DNA of 64,000 nucleotides from CAVONV01 sp963697355 (GTDB taxonomy: Bacteria; Acidobacteriota; Vicinamibacteria; Marinacidobacterales; DATDRI01), in contig CAVONV010000023.1 in NCBI GenBank assembly GCA_963697355.1, positions 1,240,001 to 1,304,000 on the forward strand, read 5' to 3'. This document shows positions 8,670-17,964 of the stretch, one piece after another. The notes under the pieces are model-generated. The model made no database searches. It was given only the letters and a program-made list of their open reading frames with translations, and was not told where the DNA came from. How positions within the stretch are numbered: position 1 is the first letter of the stretch; each line of letters opens with the position of its first letter. Made by a program: the position numbers and the translations under genes.

Positions 8670-10424
8670 CTACTTGGCTTCGAGAGCGATTCGCTTCGAG
8701 GTCGTCCCGGCCTTTTGTGAGACAACGGTTATCTTGGCTGCAGCATCTTTTCCACTTACCTTGACGAGCCATTCGACGGTCTTGAAGTTCTCCGGTTTGT
8801 CGGAGCCGCGGCCGAACAGGGCGCGCTCGGCGGGAGTAAAGCCTTTGATGTGACCGATATCGGTCTTTGCCTTACCGCTTACGAGCGCGGCCTTCTCGAG
8901 CTCCAACTTGACCAAGACCGTTTTGGCCAGATGATGTTGGATGGCTTTTTGGGTGACGTTTGTCGGCAGAAAACTCACGTTCTCCACCGTAGCTGTCAAC
9001 CGGAGCAGTTTGTCTCCAAGGTCATCGATTTTTGTTTCGGTGATCTGCACATAGGGAAGAATCCGCGCGTGTTCGAGCTCGAAAAGACAATTTTTCTTCC
9101 ACTCCTCTTCGGTGAATTTCGGCGGCGGGTTCTGAACGACGTAGTTGCTATTCCATCCCCCGATCTCGACTTCTCCGTACTCCGGGTGATCGAACTTTGT
9201 CCAGTTGATGAAACCCTCGCCAGCCAACTCCTTGTCGTTCCACTCCATCGCCACGTTCTCATCCGTCCCCTCGAAAACCGACCGACCGGTCTCCCCGGGC
9301 GCCTTCCAAATTTCCGTGGTATAGGCGAAAGCGCCGTAGTGATCATAGGCCCAGTCGACGAAGACGCCACGACGGGGATTCGACTTGTCCCGCGTGAAGT
9401 CGTTGTAGACGGACAGTTCCGGGTAACCGGTGATTTCCAACCCCAGGGCGCTGACGAGCTTGTAATTCCGCATGTCCTCGGGAGGGATGTACTCGTCACT
9501 CCGGTTACAATACGGGCGGAGCAAAACGCCGCTGTGAGTATGAAAGGACTGGATGCCGGCGATGTTGGGATGGGCGAGGATGAAATCCACCTGCGCCTTC
9601 GCCTCGGGCTCGAAGAGCGGGTAGTTCCCTCCAGGGCGGTTGCCTCGCTGGATCCAGGCCGGTGCCCAGAAGGCCGGGTAGTTCCTGTTCGTCACGGTGA
9701 TGCGGTGTCCGGGCGGATCTTCATTGATCTCTCCGTCGCCGTCGTTGTCTAACCCTTCTGGCCCAATCAGCCTCCACTCCCCATCTTCGTTGATGCCCCG
9801 CTCGACCATCAGACGCGGGTCCTTGGGCGAAGTCTTGAACGAGCCTTTTTTGTCCCGAATACGCATCAGAGTAATGATGCCGTCTTTGTTCAGGTCGTCG
9901 GGACCGTCTTCATCCTCCAGACCGTCCTCGTCGTCATCGAACTTCTTCAAATTGGGTTCGGGCGGCTGGCGGGGATCGCGTAGATATTCATCAGACCCGT
10001 CCGGATTGATCTTGGGAACGATGTAGAAGACGCGTGTATCGACGAGCTCGGTGACCCGCGCATCCTTCCCATACTGCGTTAGCAAATGGTTGATGATGTA
10101 GAGACTTGCTTCTGCGCCGCTCACCTCGCCGGCGTGAGTGTTGCCGTCGATGTACATGCCGGGCTTGGTCTTTGGAGCGCCGCTCGCATAGTTGGTGATC
10201 TCGAGACACCAGAGGTCACTCCCTTGAACGCTCTTGCCGATGGAGTAGAGCTTGGTCATATCCTTGTACTCCTTGGCAAAGCTCTCTAAGAGCTCGGTCG
10301 TCTCTGCGAAATTGTGGTAGTGCGTCCAGTCGATGGTGATCTCAGCAGCGAGGTCAATGGGAACCATCAACACGGAAACGAGAATGAGAACCGGGAAAGA
10401 CAGCAAGACCTGGAATTTTGACAT
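8670..10424 (-). CDS. Secreted M14 zinc carboxypeptidase with aspartate-rich calcium-type insert
   Basis: A 584-residue exported metallopeptidase. After an N-terminal signal segment the M14 domain carries all expected residues: H97 and E100 in GNTHAGE, H297 in FHTHSG and catalytic E371 in YTTEIWKAPG. Between the two zinc motifs (about 160-240) lies an insert with two EF-hand-like acidic loops, DDDEDGLEDEDGPDDLNKDG and LDNDGDGEINED, which suggest calcium binding. The last 130 residues look like a beta-sandwich. The ATG at 10424 is preferred over the adjacent GTG because GGAGAGG lies at suitable distance. It is the first gene of a two-gene unit with the 5983-8640 peptidase and is divergent from a third M14 gene. 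Confidence 0.88.
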   Translation of the reverse strand: MSKFQVLLSFPVLILVSVLMVPIDLAAEITIDWTHYHNFAETTELLESFAKEYKDMTKLYSIGKSVQGSDLWCLEITNYASGAPKTKPGMYIDGNTHAGEVSGAEASLYIINHLLTQYGKDARVTELVDTRVFYIVPKINPDGSDEYLRDPRQPPEPNLKKFDDDEDGLEDEDGPDDLNKDGIITLMRIRDKKGSFKTSPKDPRLMVERGINEDGEWRLIGPEGLDNDGDGEINEDPPGHRITVTNRNYPAFWAPAWIQRGNRPGGNYPLFEPEAKAQVDFILAHPNIAGIQSFHTHSGVLLRPYCNRSDEYIPPEDMRNYKLVSALGLEITGYPELSVYNDFTRDKSNPRRGVFVDWAYDHYGAFAYTTEIWKAPGETGRSVFEGTDENVAMEWNDKELAGEGFINWTKFDHPEYGEVEIGGWNSNYVVQNPPPKFTEEEWKKNCLFELEHARILPYVQITETKIDDLGDKLLRLTATVENVSFLPTNVTQKAIQHHLAKTVLVKLELEKAALVSGKAKTDIGHIKGFTPAERALFGRGSDKPENFKTVEWLVKVSGKDAAAKITVVSQKAGTTSKRIALEAK

Positions 10425-10908
10425 CACACCTCTCCATCGGCTTTGTGTGCCCGTCCGCCTCGATTCGCCAGCGAGAGTGGGTGCCCGTCCCTTCTAGCGA
10501 CCAGGAGCGTAGCACGGTCAATCCGAGGGAATCAAAGGGTGGAAAGGAAAAGCCTGGGCTCCTGCGATGTGAACCCAGGCAAGCCATGAGTGGGAGCTAC
10601 GGAAGCGGTCGACCGCTTTCGTGCAATGGGAGGTTGAATATGAACCGCTCCGAGAGACTTTGAAAAAACACACAGGATTCTCGCCAATAACACCCGTCTT
10701 GGAAGAAGTGGTCGAGAAATCGAAGGAGAGAGCTCCTCCCAACCCTGTCACCGAGCCTTTTGTGGTCAAGTGACGCTCTTGGCACAAATGTGCCCGGGGC
10801 ACGCTTGGCGTGCTACCCTCTCTCACGGTCGGGATTGCGTCAAGCGCCGGGCTCGAGCCGGTTGGCGTCAGGACGGCCGAAGTGCCCAGTCACCGCGAAG
10901 GAGAGAGA
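10425..10908. other. Divergent intergenic region between M14 peptidase genes
   Basis: These 484 bases separate the two divergently transcribed peptidase units and must hold both promoters. Short open frames here have neither ribosome sites nor family-like sequence. I see no convincing -35/-10 pair, palindrome or RNA structure. Confidence 0.5.
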
Positions 10909-13656
10909 ATGCGAAAAACGAACACCTGCCTCCTCATCAGCTTACTAGCAACACTCGTGGCCGGCCCGCTTTTTGCTGACGGCCAAATTACCACCCCCGT
11001 GGAGCAATTCGGCTTCGAGATTGGAGCGGACTACCAGCTTCTTACCTATACCCAACTCCTGGACTACTGGAAGCAGTTGGATCGGGAATCGGAACGGATG
11101 ACGCTGCTGGAGATCGGGACGACCGCGGAAGACCGTCCCATGGTCATGGCGATCATCACTTCAACTGAGAACCACCAGAAGCTCGATCGCTACCGGGAGA
11201 TCTCGAAACGCTTGGCTCACGCCGAGGGCCTTAACGAAAGCCAAGCTCGAGAGCTGGCCGCCGAGGGTCGTGCCGTGGTCTGGATTGACGGGGGTCTTCA
11301 CGCCACCGAGGTCGTGAATGCTCAGGCCGAGCTCGAGCTCGTGTACCAAATGCTCAGTCGCGACGACCCGGAAACGATGCGCTTCCTCGACGACGTCATC
11401 CTGCTCACGCTGGTCACCAATCCCGACGGTATGGAGCTGGTGAGCAACTGGTACATGCGGGAACAGGATCCCACCAAGCGGTCTACGCGCGGAATTCCCC
11501 GTCTCTATCAGAAATATGTCGGTCACGACAACAATCGGGACTCCTTCATGACCAATATGCCCGAGACCGAGGCCATGAACCGAATCCTTTACCGCGAGTG
11601 GTTTCCTCAAATCGTGTACAACCGACACCAGAGCGGGCCGGCGGGAACGGTTTTGTTTTGTGCTCCCTTTCGCGATCCACCGAGCTACAATTTTGATCCC
11701 CTCGTTCCCCTGAGCATCGAGTTGGTCGGTAACGCCATGCACCGCCGCTTTGCGGCCGAGGGCAAACCGGGCGCAACGATGCGATCGGGAGCCAGCTATT
11801 CAACCTGGTGGAACGGATGCGTTCGGTGCACACCTTACTTTCACAACATGGTCGGTATTCTGACAGAGATCATCGGCAATCCCACGCCCATGAAGATCCC
11901 CTTCCGGCCGCAACTTCTATTACCGAGAAACGACTATCCCTTCCCCATCGCCCCCCAGGATTGGCACTTCCGCCAGTCAATCGACTACATCATGACCGCC
12001 GACCGTGCCATTCTCGACGTGGCGTCAAAGAACCGGGAGGACTTTCTCTACAACATCTACCGTATGGGCCAGAACTCCATTGAACGGGGAAGTCGTGACC
12101 ACTGGACCTTGCACCCCAAGGCCTTGGCGGTAGTGGAGGATGCGATTGAAAAAGACGAGGCAGAAATGACCGGCAGCGGTCGGTACAGGGGCTATCCCCT
12201 CGAGTACTACGAGATGCTACGCGACCCGTCTAGCCGAGATCCCAGGGGCTTCATTCTGCCCTCGGACCAGTCTGACTTTTTGACCACCACCAAGTTCGTC
12301 AACGCCCTCATCAAAACGGGAGTCACCGTGCACCAAGCCACCGAGCCCTTCGAAGTGGCGGGGAAGACCTACCCGGCTGGCTCCTATGTCGTCAAGACGG
12401 CTCAATCCTTCCGCCCTCACGTCATGGACATGTTCGAGCCCCAGGATCATCCCGATGACATTCCGTACCCTGGTGGTCCCCCAAAGCCTCCCTATGACAA
12501 CGCCGGCTACACACTGGCCTACGCCATGGGCGTGGAGTTCGATCGTATCCTCGACGGCTTCGATGGCCCGTTCGCTAAAATCGAAGATGTGACCCGAACT
12601 CCTACCGGCACGCTCAGTGGTGGAGGCGGGTCGGGATTCTTCTTGAGCCACCATGTCAATGATGCCTTCGTTGCCATCAATCGTCTGGTCGGAAGCGGGG
12701 AGGACGTCTATTGGCTCACAAGCCCCACCACAGCAAAAGGAAAAACCTACCCTGCCGGTACTGTTTACATACGGAAAAAAGGTTCGACGACGGCCAAAAT
12801 AAAGAGACTAGCCGAGGAGATCGGGCTGACGTTCGAGGCCGGCTCGAAGCCTCGCGGTGAAGCCTTGCGTCTGAAGCCGATGAGAGTCGGTCTGTGGGAT
12901 GGATATGGCGGGTCCGCGTCTTCCGGCTGGGTCCGTTGGATTCTCGAACAGTTCGAGTTCCCTTTCGAGGTCGTTTACCCGCAAGGCCTCGATGCGGGGA
13001 ATCTCAATGAAAAGTACGACGCGATCATCTTCGTGAGCGGTGCCATTCCCAAAGAAGATCCCGAGACGCCTCCCGAGTTTCCGGACAACATTCCTGAAGA
13101 GTACCAGAGCCATGTAGGTTCCGTTACGGTGGCGAAGACGGTTCCACAATTGAAGGCGTTTCTCGAAGCGGGCGGCACCATACTGACTATCGGGACCTCT
13201 ACGAACCTGGGCTATCACTTGGATTTGCCCATCGTCGATGCCTTGGTCGAGAAGACAAAGGACGGCAAGGAGACGTCACTTCCTCGCGAGAAGTACTTCG
13301 TACCTGGATCGCTCTTGCAGGCCCGCGTAGATAGCTCGACGCCACTAGCCTACGGCATACCCGAGGATGTCCTTGTGATGTTCAACCGGAGTCCCGTATT
13401 CCGCCTCCAACCCGACGCGGTTATGAAGGGGGTGCGACCGGTGGCATGGTTTGCAAGCGACAAACCTCTAGTGAGTGGTTGGGCCTGGGGAGAGCACTAC
13501 CTAGGCGGTGGCGTAGCCATCATCGAAGCCGAAGTGGGGAAAGGGAAGCTCTTCCTATTCGGACCGGAAATCACCAACCGAGCCCAAACCCACGGCACCT
13601 TCATGTTCCTGTTCAACGGTATCTACTACGGAGGCGCCACCAAGCAGAAGCTCTAG
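10909..13656 (+). CDS. Large secreted M14 zinc peptidase with C-terminal amidotransferase-like domain
   Basis: A 915-residue exported protein. The ATG at 10909 follows AAGGAGAGAGA and opens a typical signal peptide (TCLLISLLATLVAGPLFA); the longer frame has no ribosome site. The M14 domain has H131 and E134 in GLHATEV, NPDG at about 171, NNRD at about 208, H240 in NRHQSGP and the catalytic E320 in ILTEIIG, so it should be active. The C-terminal part (about residue 690 onward) reads as a class I amidotransferase-like flavodoxin fold: GLWDGYGGSASSGW, DAIIFVSGAIP, AGGTILTIGTS. Family members of this size are usually periplasmic or surface peptidases. It stands alone on the plus strand, divergent from two sister M14 genes. 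Confidence 0.87.
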   Translation: MRKTNTCLLISLLATLVAGPLFADGQITTPVEQFGFEIGADYQLLTYTQLLDYWKQLDRESERMTLLEIGTTAEDRPMVMAIITSTENHQKLDRYREISKRLAHAEGLNESQARELAAEGRAVVWIDGGLHATEVVNAQAELELVYQMLSRDDPETMRFLDDVILLTLVTNPDGMELVSNWYMREQDPTKRSTRGIPRLYQKYVGHDNNRDSFMTNMPETEAMNRILYREWFPQIVYNRHQSGPAGTVLFCAPFRDPPSYNFDPLVPLSIELVGNAMHRRFAAEGKPGATMRSGASYSTWWNGCVRCTPYFHNMVGILTEIIGNPTPMKIPFRPQLLLPRNDYPFPIAPQDWHFRQSIDYIMTADRAILDVASKNREDFLYNIYRMGQNSIERGSRDHWTLHPKALAVVEDAIEKDEAEMTGSGRYRGYPLEYYEMLRDPSSRDPRGFILPSDQSDFLTTTKFVNALIKTGVTVHQATEPFEVAGKTYPAGSYVVKTAQSFRPHVMDMFEPQDHPDDIPYPGGPPKPPYDNAGYTLAYAMGVEFDRILDGFDGPFAKIEDVTRTPTGTLSGGGGSGFFLSHHVNDAFVAINRLVGSGEDVYWLTSPTTAKGKTYPAGTVYIRKKGSTTAKIKRLAEEIGLTFEAGSKPRGEALRLKPMRVGLWDGYGGSASSGWVRWILEQFEFPFEVVYPQGLDAGNLNEKYDAIIFVSGAIPKEDPETPPEFPDNIPEEYQSHVGSVTVAKTVPQLKAFLEAGGTILTIGTSTNLGYHLDLPIVDALVEKTKDGKETSLPREKYFVPGSLLQARVDSSTPLAYGIPEDVLVMFNRSPVFRLQPDAVMKGVRPVAWFASDKPLVSGWAWGEHYLGGGVAIIEAEVGKGKLFLFGPEITNRAQTHGTFMFLFNGIYYGGATKQKL

Positions 13657-13738
13657 AGGCGGCAGGCTTTGCATTTCTTCGTGTCATTAGATTAGTTGCT
13701 ACAATGCGACTCGTTTAGTCCCGTCGAATAGTGACCTT

Positions 13739-15433
13739 ATGCTCGACCGACTCTTCGACTCTCGATTCCGCGCCCGCATCTGGTGGCCCGTGGTTTTGGC
13801 TCTCGCCGTCTTCGTCTATCTTTATCACTTCGATGGATTCTATATTCCTCGCATTGGTGACGAGTCTCCCTACATCCAGATTGTGCGCTTGACCGCGGAG
13901 AGCGGCCATTGGTTGCCGCTCAAAACGGCACCGGGGCTCGAGAACACCAAACCGCCCTTTTTGTTTTGGTTGGGAATGGTCTCGACGAATTGGGCACAGA
14001 ACTGGACCTTATTTTGGTTGAGGCTGCCCATCGTTTGCATCACATTTCTGTCGGCAGGGCTCGTTTTTTGGTTGGCGCGTCGCGTAACGGGAGACAGGGA
14101 ATGTGGCATCTTGGGAGCAATCACGTTCCTCGGATTCCGATCTACTTTCCAATACGGCCGGCCCTTCTTGACCAATCTACCGGAGACGCTATTCGTCTTC
14201 CTTCCGTTTGCTTTCTATGTCGGATTTAGGGAACGGCTCGAGAAATGGGGCCTGCGCTTCTGGGTGGTGCAAGGATTGCTGCTGGGTGTAGCGTGTCTCT
14301 TCAAGTCCTTTGTACTCGTGGTACCCGTGGGTTTCAGTTTTACGTGGCTGTTTCTCGTAGAGCGCCGTTGGGACTTCGTCTCCTTCTTGAGAAAAGACGC
14401 CGTCAAGATTGCCACTCTCGTGCTGGTGGCCCTTCTCTCGTTTGCGCTTTGGCCCGCCTTGGATCCCGAGCCAGGGTCCGTTCTCCGGCAGTTCGTTCTC
14501 GAAGAAAACATGGGAAAGCTCGGCGGGGCGGACTACTTCGGTGGCCTCGTCACGGGTTCCTATGCGGTCTACCGTATTTGGCTGGCGCCATTTGCCAGTG
14601 CTGGTCTCCTGGCACTGCCGCTTTTTGTTGTTCTCGTAAGAGCTTTCAGAAGACGAGAGGATCTCTCCTTTGAAGAGCGGTCGCTCTGGATCATCACGTT
14701 CTCATTTCTTGTCGTTTATACCTTCCCGAGCCAGCGGCAGGAGAACTATCTGCTTCCGGTGACGCCGGCGCTGGCCGTCCTCCTCGCGATTCATTGGAAG
14801 GAGATCCCGCGTCGATGGTTCTACCTCTTTCAAGTGCCTCTCGTTGTCGGACTGGCGCTGCTCTACCGGCTGATGCTCGACATATCGCAGCAAGCGGGAG
14901 GGTACCGTGCGTGGCACCTTGCTATTCCTGCTATTGGGCTAGTTGCGGCGGGCCTCGGCTATGTTCACAATCGCCGGTCACCCTATACGTTTCCCGCAGC
15001 GGTTCTGTTGACCACGTTGTCTTTGACCTGTTTCCTCGCTCCTTTCGACGGTTCACGAGGTCGTTTCGAGTCGGGCCGGGCCGAACGTCTGAAAGGCAAA
15101 ACAATCTACGTGCCTTCGAATTTCATCGCCAAGTACGAACGTCATCGATTCCTTCTTCCGGCGTCGACCATCGAGGGTTATGATCCGGACGACGTGGAGT
15201 ACTTGAACAAGCTTCTCGGTTCCCGGGAGTACGTGGCGGTACACCGCGGATTCGGCCAACCGATCGAAGGCCCTTACCGAGTCTTTGCCAGGCGATTGGA
15301 TTTGAGAACCCGGCAACCGATCGGGGACTTGTCGAGGATCGTTCTCGAGAAAGACCTCACCCTATTCATCCAACAAGAGCTCATCGTTCGTCGTCAAACC
15401 GTTCGACGCGAACAAAGTGACGTCGTCAAATAG
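13739..15433 (+). CDS. GT39/GT83-type (ArnT-like) membrane glycosyltransferase
   Basis: A 564-residue GT-C enzyme. The first periplasmic loop has the acidic pair RIGDESPY, and the next holds NTKPPFLFWLG, matching the KPPLxxW motif of ArnT/PMT-type enzymes, followed by about eleven hydrophobic segments. The C-terminal 120 residues form a soluble domain. Such enzymes move a sugar from undecaprenyl-phosphate to lipid A, protein or polymer. The acceptor cannot be told from the sequence. The ATG at 13739 has a weak ribosome site. It sits 80 bases after the M14 gene and is convergent with a GT87-like gene, with a hairpin between them. Confidence 0.75.
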   Translation: MLDRLFDSRFRARIWWPVVLALAVFVYLYHFDGFYIPRIGDESPYIQIVRLTAESGHWLPLKTAPGLENTKPPFLFWLGMVSTNWAQNWTLFWLRLPIVCITFLSAGLVFWLARRVTGDRECGILGAITFLGFRSTFQYGRPFLTNLPETLFVFLPFAFYVGFRERLEKWGLRFWVVQGLLLGVACLFKSFVLVVPVGFSFTWLFLVERRWDFVSFLRKDAVKIATLVLVALLSFALWPALDPEPGSVLRQFVLEENMGKLGGADYFGGLVTGSYAVYRIWLAPFASAGLLALPLFVVLVRAFRRREDLSFEERSLWIITFSFLVVYTFPSQRQENYLLPVTPALAVLLAIHWKEIPRRWFYLFQVPLVVGLALLYRLMLDISQQAGGYRAWHLAIPAIGLVAAGLGYVHNRRSPYTFPAAVLLTTLSLTCFLAPFDGSRGRFESGRAERLKGKTIYVPSNFIAKYERHRFLLPASTIEGYDPDDVEYLNKLLGSREYVAVHRGFGQPIEGPYRVFARRLDLRTRQPIGDLSRIVLEKDLTLFIQQELIVRRQTVRREQSDVVK

Positions 15434-15436
15434 GCG

Positions 15437-15469
15437 GAGGTGACCGTCCACTAAGGGGACCCTCACCTC
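15437..15469. terminator. Likely bidirectional terminator between convergent glycosyltransferase genes
   Basis: GAGGTGA (15437-15443) pairs with TCACCTC (15463-15469), and GTCC/GGAC continue the stem after a CC/CC mismatch. The loop is about six bases. There is no long U-run on either side, so efficiency is uncertain. Confidence 0.5.
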
Positions 15470-15480
15470 AGCGTTGATCG

Positions 15481-16623
15481 TTAGGCCAAGTTCCTGAATC
15501 TAAGCACTGCCAGGTAGCCCAGCACGGCAAGAAAGCTCATGGTCAGGACCGACCACATCATAAAGGTACCGTAGAGCTGCCTTCCTATGAGGTCATAAAC
15601 CGTGAGCGAGATGATACAGAAGTTGACGATGAGTACGACTCGCCAGAACTTGGCGAAGTCAAAAAAGTGAGCCACGAGAAGGCTGACGCCCACGACCGAC
15701 ATCAGGAGCGAATAGTCCCAACCCATGGGAGACACCAGCGGAATCGAGACGAGCAAAATGGACCCCTCGAGCACTGCCGCGTTCGGTATCTGACGTCCCT
15801 TGATAATCAACGCCAGCACGAGGAAGGCGAGCGCAGCAACGGCGAAGAGGTACACCCAGAAAGACAAGCCTTGATCTCCGGTCCACTTCGTCAAGAACCC
15901 GATGATGGAGACGTTGTCGGCGGAGTTGAAAAGTGAGGGGGTCGATTGGGAGAGGGTCGACGCCCAATCGCGGTGCAGTTGGAGATTCCCTTGGACGCCG
16001 TAGTAGGCCGAAGGGGCAAAGAGGGCTGCGCCGATGACGATGAGCCCGACGGCCAAGCTCTTCCAGTTTCTTTTTACAATGAAATAAGGAAAGAAAATCA
16101 ACGCATAAGGCTTCAATGCGGTGGCAAGTCCCCAGAAAACCCCCGGTAGAGCTTCCCGGCTCGACTTTTTCCTTTCATCCATCAGGTACCAGATCATCAC
16201 CAGCATGAGGGCCGTCACGATCGTGTTGATCTGCCCCAGCTTCATTTCCCTGAAGAAAAACTTGGCGAGGATCAAAGGCGGCCAGATCATCCAAAGTGCG
16301 GAGCGTCGATCTCCTAATCCCACCATCTTGTAGGACATGTAGAAAAGCAATAGGGAGCAGACGACCGTCAGGGAGTACCAGGCGGCTTTGGCGCCTTCCA
16401 GAGGAAGATAGGAGAACGGAACGTAGAGAAGCGCCGAAGAGGGAAGATACTTGAACATGAAGTGGCCGTCCGTCGTCGGGTAGAGGTCTTCGCCGTTACG
16501 GAGTCGTTCCCCGGCTTTGTAGTTGACTCGGAAGTCCACCATGTCCTTGCGGATCCTGATGAAATAGATAGCCGAGAAACAAACGGTGGCCAGGACGATC
16601 CAGAGAAGTGCTTTCTTCGTCAC
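15481..16623 (-). CDS. GT87-family (DUF2029) membrane glycosyltransferase, second copy
   Basis: A 380-residue polytopic protein with the GT87 layout: N-terminal anchor, acidic start DFRVNYKAGERL, the loop HFMFKYLPSSALLYVPF (the KYxP signature also seen in the 3200-4360 gene), then KLGQINTIVTALML and ALKPYALIFFPYF. The open frame runs up to 16725. GTG at 16623 is preferred because AGAGGGAAC precedes it, it opens directly into the first membrane helix, and the resulting length matches the paralogue. It is convergent with the ArnT-like gene. Probably a mannosyl- or arabinosyl-type transferase using polyprenyl-phosphate sugar; substrate unknown. Confidence 0.7.
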   Translation of the reverse strand: MTKKALLWIVLATVCFSAIYFIRIRKDMVDFRVNYKAGERLRNGEDLYPTTDGHFMFKYLPSSALLYVPFSYLPLEGAKAAWYSLTVVCSLLLFYMSYKMVGLGDRRSALWMIWPPLILAKFFFREMKLGQINTIVTALMLVMIWYLMDERKKSSREALPGVFWGLATALKPYALIFFPYFIVKRNWKSLAVGLIVIGAALFAPSAYYGVQGNLQLHRDWASTLSQSTPSLFNSADNVSIIGFLTKWTGDQGLSFWVYLFAVAALAFLVLALIIKGRQIPNAAVLEGSILLVSIPLVSPMGWDYSLLMSVVGVSLLVAHFFDFAKFWRVVLIVNFCIISLTVYDLIGRQLYGTFMMWSVLTMSFLAVLGYLAVLRFRNLA

Positions 16624-16796
16624 GTTCCCTCTAGATCCGGAAAGCCCAGTAAGAAGACCATTGTTTCCCGATCGCGACCTTGCCAAACGGTTCTTGCTCC
16701 TGTCGGAATGCCATGGGCCAGGCATGAACGGATCCCGCGTTCAGCAGAAGGAGGATAGTCGGGATGATGCCTGCTTTCAACATAATCGGATAAGAG

Positions 16797-16835
16797 ACTT
16801 CTTGATTTCCTGATTTCTTGAGTTCGCGAATTCTT
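16797..16835. repeat. TTCTTGATTTCCTGA-type short tandem repeat
   Basis: Tandem near-copies of an octamer of the form (A/T)TTCTTGA or TTTCCTGA, ending in GAATTC-like words, in the gap between two minus-strand genes. The same family recurs at 34361-34457 and 50190-50238. Confidence 0.6.
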
Positions 16836-16844
16836 TGTCTTTAC

Positions 16845-17768
16845 CTACTCCAGTGGCACTGCCCAGTTCTCACTGCCGGTAAAGATCACGTCGATGCCGA
16901 GACCAGGGAAAGCACTCGCTAATTCAGTGATGATACGTTTCCTGACGTCATCCGTGTCATTGATGCTAGCTCCGCGGTCAGATTCTGCGACCACCATGTA
17001 GACGTGCAAGTAAGTGTGCCGGCCTACTTTGACCATCCTTATGACCGTCTTATCCAGAGGCAAGTCTCGAGTGGCCGCTTCGAGTTTGTCTCGAATCTTT
17101 TTTTGAAGCTCCGCGTCCGGCGCCGCCAAGAGTAGCTCCTTAATATTGTCTCGAACGATGGCGATGGGGATGGGGGCCGAGAGCACGACGAGTAAGATGA
17201 CGATAACGGGATCGGCGTAAGGCGTGTAGACGGACCACGCGGTCTTCTCGATGAGTACCAGAATGAGAAACGCCACAAAGACGGCCGAGGTGATCAAGCC
17301 GTCGAGGACCCATCCCCTAGCATCAACTTCGACCAGGGGCGATCCACTCTTCTTTGCTGCCCGACGCTGTCCCCAGGCGATGAGGAAGCAACCGGCCATG
17401 ACGAAGACGGCATAGATCAGGGCCCACCCAGACGCAATAGGTCGTCCGCCGTGAAACAGAGAATCGATGGCGGAATAAAGAGCAAAGAGGCTGAGGAAGC
17501 CCATGACGAGTCCCTTGCCGAGGTTCACGAAGGGCTCGAAACTCGCATAACCGAACTGAAAACGCTCGTCGTCAGGCTGTGATACCATCCGCGCGACCTT
17601 GAGAGACAAGAAGCCCATGGCGAAGTTGATCAAGGAGAAGAAACCGTCGAGCAGAATGGCCTCAGAGCGAGTGAGAAAGGCAAAGCCGATGCCTAGGCCC
17701 GCCATGACAGCGGCTCCCACGATGGAGAGCTTCAAGGCCCGTCGTTCGAGCTCTTGGTTGTGGTGCAT
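16845..17768 (-). CDS. Cation diffusion facilitator (CDF) family transporter, atypical metal site
   Basis: A 307-residue protein with six hydrophobic segments and a C-terminal cytoplasmic domain (IRDKLEAATRDLPLDKTVIRMV onward), the architecture of CDF divalent-metal/proton antiporters. The helix-2 motif reads LLDGFFSLINF and the helix-5 motif GWVLDGLIT. Each keeps one Asp, but the His/Asp partners of the usual tetrahedral site (HxxxD or DxxxD) appear as Phe/Ser/Asn and Gly. RFQFGYASFEPFVN between helices 2 and 3 is well formed, as in intact CDFs. GAGGAAGG lies before the ATG. It stands alone. The transported ion cannot be predicted, and a non-zinc specificity is possible. Confidence 0.75.
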   Translation of the reverse strand: MHHNQELERRALKLSIVGAAVMAGLGIGFAFLTRSEAILLDGFFSLINFAMGFLSLKVARMVSQPDDERFQFGYASFEPFVNLGKGLVMGFLSLFALYSAIDSLFHGGRPIASGWALIYAVFVMAGCFLIAWGQRRAAKKSGSPLVEVDARGWVLDGLITSAVFVAFLILVLIEKTAWSVYTPYADPVIVILLVVLSAPIPIAIVRDNIKELLLAAPDAELQKKIRDKLEAATRDLPLDKTVIRMVKVGRHTYLHVYMVVAESDRGASINDTDDVRKRIITELASAFPGLGIDVIFTGSENWAVPLE

Positions 17769-17964
17769 TCAGATACCTTCCTCGCGTCAAGTTTATTGGG
17801 GGGAACCGAAGGGACCCCGCCAATGGAAGAAACTAGCAGTGGCAGCGCTCGACGTCAAGGGAGGTTGACAAAGCCCGGCGGTTCGCGCTTGGGCCTTGTT
17901 TTGGATACACTTGGCACGGATTTTGAGAATTCCGACTCTTCCTCGGCAGATTCAAGGAGACACA

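Noticed and set aside
10425..10908. Short frames between the divergent peptidase genes
   Set aside because: No ribosome sites, no conserved-looking composition, and overlapping frames on both strands.
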